Assembly: GCA_009760855.2 (NCBI GenBank)
Contig: WPIO01000015.1
Span: 6,670,001 to 6,682,500 of the forward strand
DNA length: 12,500 nucleotides
DNA from: Cristatella mucedo
Taxonomy: Eukaryota > Bryozoa > Phylactolaemata > Cristatellidae
Reading direction: 5' to 3'
Made by a program: the position numbers and the translations under genes. Below are positions 8,101-12,500 of the stretch, one piece after another (the first letter of the stretch is position 1; every line of letters begins with the position of its first letter). Below the pieces are notes generated by a model, which was not told where the DNA came from, made no database searches, and worked only from the letters and a program-made list of their open reading frames with translations.

Positions 8101-8245
8101 CCGAGCTGGTTTGGCCCAGCGATTAAGGTGCTCGCCCCGACCAAGGTATGGCCGACGTCGTGGGCTGGAGCCCTGTGGCGTATGTGAAGCGCCTGAATAA
8201 AGATTTAAGGTCTCTTAAGGCGCTATACAAATGAATTATATAATA
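8101..8245 (+). mobile_element. tRNA-derived SINE with a LINE-type 3' hairpin
   Basis: The head has an A-box-like TTGGCCCAGCGATTA (8111-8125) and a B-box-like GGGCTGGAGCCC (8162-8173), spaced as in a tRNA promoter; the B box is worn. The tail has AGCGCCT at 8188-8194 pairing with AGGCGCT at 8218-8224 around a loop containing GATTTAAGGTCTCTT, followed by ATACAAATGAATTATATAATA. That is the same layout and nearly the same arm sequence as the LINE A 3' end at 3149-3221. SINEs of this kind are transcribed from their internal promoter and moved by the reverse transcriptase of the LINE whose tail they copy. No target duplication was identified. Confidence 0.7.
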
Positions 8246-9099
8246 TAAAAAGATGGAATTTTTGGCTGATATTTCATTGCTCAAATTGGAGCCAATCACC
8301 TATCAGATCGATAGCTTTAATAAACAGGTGATAACTGCCATCTTCGTTGTTGTCAGCTTGAATTTCCAGCCTATTCTTGAGAGCCATGTACACCGTCAGC
8401 CGGCTAAGCAATACTTTTTCCTTCTCAGATACGCTTGATCCAACCACGATCGCTCACTCGCCAGCCATTGCCACTATACTTTTGTCGATTGCCTTTTTTG
8501 AGGCATCCGATTATAATTCGACAGACTGAGCTCCGAATGAGCTCACCATCCAAAACCCACAAATGTAGCTATTTTCTATATTTCAATGATCCTGCATGAA
8601 ACTATCAAGTATACAAAGCTTAATATTTGATACTATATTTGATATATCGGAACTGAGCTCATGTGGTTGCACATCAAGTACGTAAAGAATTATTATAAAG
8701 CAGTTAGACCAGCTGCAAAATGGGATTGAGCCAAGGTGTGCACGCACCATTTGTACGAAAAAGCCTTTTACTCGCTGGCCTAGCCTGCTGTGCAGGCCTC
8801 CAAAGAAGCAGCTGCAGTAACCCTCCAACAAATAAGTTCTGCCACTTACAAAGCCAATTAGAGCTATGCATCGGCATACATATATCGGCTCGGAGCCCTG
8901 CTCCTGCCGGAATGTTTAGGCATTCTTTTCATCCGGACGGCATCGGTGCAGTATAATGCTGTTCCATGGCGAATAAACAAGATCGTAGGCCAGTCGGGTT
9001 CGTCGGTTTTAGCATTCGGATGCTTCGCGTGGCATAGCCGCACAGGCAATGTCAACTGCTGGGGAAGCGACGACTGAGAAAGACGGCAGGCCTATCGAT
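8246..9099. other. Unassigned; possibly CLASP 3' UTR and intergenic sequence
   Basis: No gene is recognised. Open frames on both strands (for example 8253-8438 plus, 8583-8831 minus, 8720-8956 plus) are short and unremarkable. The right part lies just beyond the CLASP stop codon on the minus strand and may be its 3' untranslated region. No AATAAA is seen on the minus strand close to the stop; an ATTAAA lies near 8313-8318 on that strand but is too isolated to call. Confidence 0.35.
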
Positions 9100-9141
9100 C
9101 TATCGCCTCAATCGATCGACCTATTGCCTCGATCGATCGTC
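9100..9141. repeat. Two 21-bp direct repeats next to the CLASP stop
   Basis: The units at 9100-9120 and 9121-9141 are identical except at three positions. Their core is CTATYGCCTCRATCGATCG, and an extra ATCGATC precedes the first. They contain the palindrome ATCGAT / CGATCG. They begin six bases beyond the CLASP stop codon on the minus strand, so they would be in its 3' untranslated region. Confidence 0.85.
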
Positions 9142-9146
9142 AGCTG

Positions 9147-9218
9147 CTATGCTGTTGCATTACTGTCTTGCTTTGCGTTGACGGTGGTTCGCTGAATATA
9201 GACGTTTAGCAGCTTGAT
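9147..9218 (-). CDS. CLASP: CLASP last coding exon (C-terminal tail)
   Basis: CLASP proteins bind microtubule plus ends and stabilise microtubules through TOG-type HEAT-repeat domains. This minus-strand exon encodes 23 residues and a TAG stop (9147-9149). It begins IKLLNVYIQRTTV, the counterpart of the MKLLNLYIKRAQ segment that ends the last HEAT helix in CLASPs of other animals (recalled from family knowledge), followed by a short polar tail as is usual. It is preceded by a TTTTGCTTTTGTTCTATTCC pyrimidine tract and GAAG acceptor, and it joins in phase 0 with the exon at 9392-9514. The join is one residue shorter than the GSKMKLL form I know from vertebrates. It may be part of a working gene or a fragment, since upstream exons are not in view. 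Confidence 0.75.
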   Translation of the reverse strand: MKLLNVYIQRTTVNAKQDSNATA

Positions 9219-9391
9219 CTTCACGGAATAGAACAAAAGCAAAACGCCGAGTTGAATGCACATCTCGTTCAATGATCGCGAATAGGAGATCAGCAGAGGT
9301 ACAATAGCTCGCGAGTGCCTTGTTCTGTGGCTGACCAGGACCACCAGCAAGCTCGTGCACCAGCAATTGCCTCTGAAGAGCAGCAGCTCAC
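9219..9391 (-). other. CLASP last intron, 173 bp, GT-AG
   Basis: On the minus strand it starts with GTGAGC right after CAG, a near-consensus donor, and ends with AG after a pyrimidine-rich tract. Both flanking exons are in phase 0. This is a small intron with no mobile element inside. Confidence 0.7.
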
Positions 9392-9514
9392 CTGACCAGT
9401 GTTCAACGATGAAACCAGGTGGTCGCTCATGAGAACATCGCCGAGGTGCGCATGCAGCTCCACCAGCGCCAGCACACTGGCTTTCCGAACGGCACTCTCC
9501 GTGTGATTAAAGCC
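9392..9514 (-). CDS. CLASP: CLASP penultimate exon (end of last TOG/HEAT domain)
   Basis: These 41 codons on the minus strand read GFNHTESAVRKASVLALVEL and continue through HLGDVL to end LNTGQ. Vertebrate CLASPs have GYDNxESSVRKASVFCLV...IG..L.PHL..LTGSK in the same place, just before the C-terminal MKLLNLYIKR. The VRKAS motif and the pattern of hydrophobic helix residues are those of the final HEAT repeat of the CLASP C-terminal domain, which binds partners such as CLIP proteins. The exon starts directly after a TAG acceptor, which would otherwise be an in-frame stop, and ends in CAG before GTGAGC. The frame is clean over all 41 codons. The preceding exon (family motif ...LLPDIIPGLLQ) was not found to the right within the window. 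Confidence 0.75.
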
Positions 9515-10179
9515 CTAGGCACCAACGATACGACTATTAAGAGATCGGCAGCGGCCGCAAGCACGACAGTGTGGCACTGCAGGCAGAGCAATGCTACACT
9601 AATCTGGGCCTCCTTAGACATCTGAGGAACCTCGTGAGAAAAACTCTAAGCAAGCTTTAGGGGAATTAAGAAAGACACTTGGACAGAGGACGAGCCGTCG
9701 ATTATCTAGCCTAATGGTGGTAGTGCTGTAAACAAGCGATGTAACTAGCAACAGCCGAGGAAATGAATCTGGTCTACAAGAACATTTACAGTTGACTGAC
9801 AGCGATCTCGAAGGAGGTGCGACGACAGCAACGATATTATTGCTACTAACATCGTATGAAGCGCATGGGATGACACAGTAGCTTTCTTATTACGACCCTG
9901 CTCACTGTGTGGAAACGGCATGAGTTCGCACAGGGTTGTACAATGAGTCACAGGCGAACGAGAAGAGTTTGGTGGCCACTATGAAGATGACTCAGACCAG
10001 CACAGCATCAGCTTTGATAATAAGGCAAGGGGTTATCTACTACCAAAAGTAGCTGTGACACCCTCCATCATTCACGCATGCTCATAAGCAGTGATTCTCT
10101 CCAATCATCATGTGTGCACATAAGGGTTGTCAGTTGACCATAATCCAGTAAGTAAGAATCAGCTATGCAACAGAACGCA
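9515..10179. other. Presumed CLASP intron, nothing else recognised
   Basis: Upstream of the CLASP exon on its strand. Open frames at 9427-9621 (minus), 9419-9625 (plus) and 9745-9951 (minus) are either overlaps of the exon in wrong phases or have no protein character. No further CLASP exon is seen, so the intron would run at least through LINE copy G. Confidence 0.45.
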
Positions 10180-10650
10180 ATTCCGTGCACCACCTCAATG
10201 TCTACATTCAAGGATGCCACGAGTGACCTCATCATGAAGTTCATATCCCAATCAAAGAAGACAACTAGTCCTCGAGACTCTATTCACACTGCCCTGCCTC
10301 TGCGATGCATATGTTTGCTGCTACCATGCATAACTAATAATATAAACATCTCATTAGCTTCAGGTCATGTCCAGCACCTTTCAAAAAGGCTGTAGTCAGG
10401 CCACTACTTGAAAATTTAACACTAGATCAAGAGAACTTGAGCAACTTCTGCCCAGTCTCCCTACAATCGTTCCTAGCAAAGACACTGAAAGGAGTCGTGG
10501 CAGACCCATTAAACTCATAAATTGAAACTTCAAACCTTGCTAGTAAGTTCCAGTCTGGTTTTAGAGCTAATCACTCCACAGAGTCAGCACTGCTTCGGGT
10601 GTACAACGACCTACTTAGGAATGCAGACATAGGTAGAGTCTCTGCTTGTT

Positions 10651-11016
10651 TTGCTCGATCTTTTGGCAGCTTTTGATACTATCAATCACCAAGTTCTTCT
10701 TGAGCGCCTCTCATCTCGCCTGGACATCATTGGCACTGCCCTGCAACGGTTGAGGTCCTATCTCAGTGGCAGACTCCAAAGCATGTATGTAAGCCAACTC
10801 AGATCATCCAAGGAACTGCTGAAGTATGGGGTACCTCAGGGCTCCATGCTTGGCTTGGTTATATTCACGATTTATGCTTTTGCTCTTGCCAATGTGATTG
10901 CCAGGCACAATCTAAGCTTCTGCTTTTATGCAGATGACCTTAATTTGTACCTTTGCTTTGATCCCCAGGCCCTTCAGCACATCAAATTCTTTCAATCCCC
11001 TTGCTGCATGTATTGA
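10651..11016 (+). pseudogene. Reverse transcriptase palm segment of LINE G
   Basis: This is the best conserved coding block of the LINE family here: about 110 codons carrying three catalytic landmarks in the right order, AAFDT (residues 6-10), GVPQGS (60-65) and FYADD (92-96). The spacing between them is as usual for non-LTR reverse transcriptases. The Met at its start is internal: the real frame continues upstream after a one-base shift (LVLLDL...). A frameshift at about 10975, after the CFDP motif, ends it. Confidence 0.85.
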
Positions 11017-11273
11017 TGACATCCTCACATGGGTGGTAGCAAATTTTCTTAAATTGAATGATGATAAAACCAACATACTAGTTGGGGCAAACCAAGGGTG
11101 ATTCAGAAATTGGTAAGCTTAACGTTCAAAATCGGCTCTGCCAGCATATTTCCTGTTGAATCAAATCAAAATCCGGGTGGCCTGTTCCAAAGTGACCTTC
11201 CATTAGACGACCACATCAGCTCCAAAATCAAGTATGCCTACTTTCAGCTATATAACATTGATAAAATTCGGGC

Positions 11274-11780
11274 TTGCTTAGACAAGGGGCAATAAATCTC
11301 AATGGGTCTATGCGTTTTAGACATCCCGTCTCGACGTCTGTATCTTACTACTTGCTGGTCTTCCGGCCTGTGCAATCAGGTGCTTACAGCTGGTGCAAAA
11401 GACCTGTCTGTGATAAGAGTTGCAGTTGCCACATCTCACCACTCCTTGCCGACCTGCACTGGCTCCCAGTCAAGCCCCGCATCGACTTCAAGGTTTTGTC
11501 ATTCACTTTTAGGTCTCTTCATTCTTTGGCTCCAACCTACCTATCAGATCTACCCCCTCAAGGCTGGGCATAGTAGCAACCTCTTTTCGGAATCTAACTG
11601 TTTACCTACACCTTGTACAAATCTCAAATCCTTTGGAAACCGCGCTTTTCGTTCGTATGCCCTCAATGCCTCAAACTCACTCCCAACTTGCATCTCGACA
11701 ACTCCCGACTTGTTCACATTTAAAAAGAAACTAAAAATACATCTATTTATTACAGCATTGAGTGGGTCCATGTGGATCGT
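11274..11780 (+). pseudogene. C-terminal region of LINE G, one frameshift
   Basis: One frame gives CHISPLLADLHWLPVKPRIDF and the SLAPTYL segment to about 11560. The next gives LFSESN, SFGNRAFRSYA, SNSLPTC, FKKKLKIHLF to about 11745. Both are the standard C-terminal motifs of the family. A long open frame of 269 codons (11302-12111) begins in the wrong phase, picks up the right one at 11560 and then runs into untranslated sequence. It is not a gene of its own. Confidence 0.85.
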
Positions 11781-11973
11781 TCTCTATGTGCTTCTGCATG
11801 CTAATACTGCGCATGCTGCCACTAACTATACTTGCATGCTGACCCTGTGCATGTCACACCTAACCATGTTATGCTTGCTGTCATTGAGCATGTTACCATT
11901 AACCATTCGATCGAGCTTCCTTTACAACAAATGTAAAGTGCCTAGAGAGACAGGGTTTGCTGAGGATGCAACA

Positions 11974-11992
11974 TGTGTGTGTGTGTGCGTGC
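11974..11992. repeat. (TG)n microsatellite at the LINE G end
   Basis: TGTGTGTGTGTGTGCGTGCG directly follows the degenerate 3' stem-loop of copy G, in the place of the (ATT)n tail of other copies. Confidence 0.9.
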
Positions 11993-12177
11993 GCAGTCTC
12001 TACTGCCGGGATGTACAGGTGTATTTCAAAGACAAGTTGATCCAAACACCTCAACAGGGATTTCACGAATACTTCTGTTTCAGGCTATATATGACAGGTA
12101 AGTGTGGGTAATGGGTCTGGGCATCTAAGACGTAGTAGATGGGCTAATAGCTCATAACTGAAGCAGGCCCCTGGGTC
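11993..12177. other. Short region with paired splice-like sites
   Basis: A CTTCTGTTTCAG acceptor-like site ends at 12083 and an ACAG/GTAAGT donor-like site starts at 12098, enclosing only 14 bp. Another acceptor-like TGCGCAG ends at about 11996. No protein similarity is seen in the frames between them, so these are noted as possible cryptic splice sites only. Confidence 0.3.
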
Positions 12178-12310
12178 TTAGCCTGGGGGCGAGGTGCTTG
12201 CTCTTCACGGCCCGGATCGTGGGTTCCAGTCCTGCAGTGGTTGGTCCTTAATCGACCACTGCCAGTGTTAGTGATGGCCGTGAAGGTTCTTCTGCCGCCA
12301 TTATTAATAT
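12178..12310 (+). mobile_element. tRNA-derived SINE copy
   Basis: An A-box-like TTAGCCTGGGGGCGAGG (12178-12194) and a good B box GGTTCCAGTCC (12222-12232) are spaced about 43 bp apart, as in tRNA genes. The stretch GAGGTGCTTGC...CGGATCGTGGG...GTCCTGCAGTGG lines up with AAGGTGCTCGC...CGACGTCGTGGG...AGCCCTGTGG of the SINE at 8101, so the two heads are related. The tail differs: CAGTGGT at 12235-12241 pairs with ACCACTG at 12255-12261, and a CCATTATTAATATATA run follows at about 12298. No cloverleaf acceptor stem can be drawn, which argues against a real tRNA gene. Confidence 0.55.
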
Positions 12311-12500
12311 ATACTAAGCAGCTAACCACAGCCCTAATTCGAAGGCTACAGTCCGATACCGAAAGTTCTATAAAAATTTTACACACGTGCGAGTTCTGGG
12401 CAGTTTTTTCAGAACATGTGGAAGAACAGCAGCCGCTCGCCAAAAACATCCAACTATCATTTTTGCATCAAAGCTGGCCAGCAAAAACTCGGTAAAGTAG
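12311..12500. other. Unassigned right edge
   Basis: No gene or repeat recognised. An 84-codon plus-strand frame and a 101-codon minus-strand frame overlap the SINE and each other and show no protein features. Confidence 0.4.

Larger units (their letters stand above)
10180..11990 (+). mobile_element. LINE copy G, longest reverse transcriptase remnant, antisense to CLASP
   Basis: This copy covers the most of the family. It starts in the region before the reverse transcriptase core (FKDATSDLIMKFIS..., then INISLASGHV near 10340-10370). It then passes motifs of the fingers (NHSTESALLRVYNDLLRNADIG, about 10570-10632), motif A (AAFDTINH, catalytic Asp at 10675), motif B (GVPQGSMLG near 10828-10854), and motif C (FYADD, 10924-10938). 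The thumb/C-terminal motifs end with LKIHLF (about 11728-11745). Frames shift near 10372, 10640, 10975 and 11560, and an in-frame TAA lies at about 10518, so it is dead. The family's ORF stop is lost (TGTGG for TGTGA). The endonuclease is absent. The 3' UTR ends with a worn stem-loop and a (TG)n tail. Confidence 0.9.

Noticed and set aside
9427-9621. 64-codon minus-strand frame beginning MSKEAQISV
   Set aside because: It crosses the CLASP exon in a different phase from the one matching the family and runs into the intron.
11302-12111. Longest open frame (269 codons) as a gene
   Set aside because: Its first ~85 codons read LINE G in the wrong phase, the middle is the LINE C-terminus, and the rest is LINE 3' UTR and a TG repeat.
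12178-12245. A functional tRNA gene
   Set aside because: A and B boxes are present but no paired acceptor stem or anticodon arm can be drawn; the relation to the SINE at 8101 fits better.

Overview
The window looks like a stretch of animal nuclear genome that is rich in decayed transposons. It carries no bacterial-style operons, no rRNA and no intact long gene. The evidence for an animal is: several 5'-truncated copies of one CR1/L2-type non-LTR retrotransposon (LINE) family, tRNA-derived SINE pieces, microsatellites, a GC-rich tandem array, and two short exons with canonical GT-AG splice sites that encode the C-terminus of the microtubule regulator CLASP. The species cannot be fixed from sequence alone. 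An arthropod or other invertebrate is plausible, but this is only an inference.

Layout from left to right. Bases 11-390 are a nearly perfect array of 19 copies of a 20-bp CpG-rich unit. Bases 411-1690 are unassigned: GC-rich and promoter-like at first, then ordinary, with a short GA repeat. From about 1690 to 6285 lies a cluster of LINE copies in alternating orientation: copy A (+, about 1690-3221), copy B (-, 3537-4085), copy D/E (+, 4081-5632) with a ~95-bp LINE 3' tail nested inside it, and two scrambled pieces F (-, 5643-6285). All are dead through frameshifts, stops or deletions.

Bases 6290-9100 are mostly unassigned. They contain a weak candidate exon on the minus strand (signal-peptide-like segment plus the first cysteines of a possible TIL domain, 6664-6767), a B-box fragment near 7769, and a tRNA-derived SINE (about 8101-8245). 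The 3' end of that SINE carries the same hairpin as the local LINEs. Minus-strand exons at 9392-9514 and 9147-9218 are joined in phase across a 173-bp intron and give the last 64 residues of a CLASP-like protein. Upstream exons were not found, so they probably lie beyond the right edge. The 5' part of the right-hand region (9515 onward) would then be CLASP intron. That inferred intron holds LINE copy G (+, about 10180-11990, antisense to CLASP), the best preserved reverse transcriptase here, and another tRNA-SINE (about 12178-12310).

Functionally, the only host gene I can name is CLASP. The LINE family presumably supplied the enzyme that moved the SINE, since their tails match. I did not find a novel multi-gene system. 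The strongest results are the hidden CLASP exons, the LINE/SINE tail partnership, the nested LINE, and the inverted LINE pair that could fold as double-stranded RNA if transcribed.
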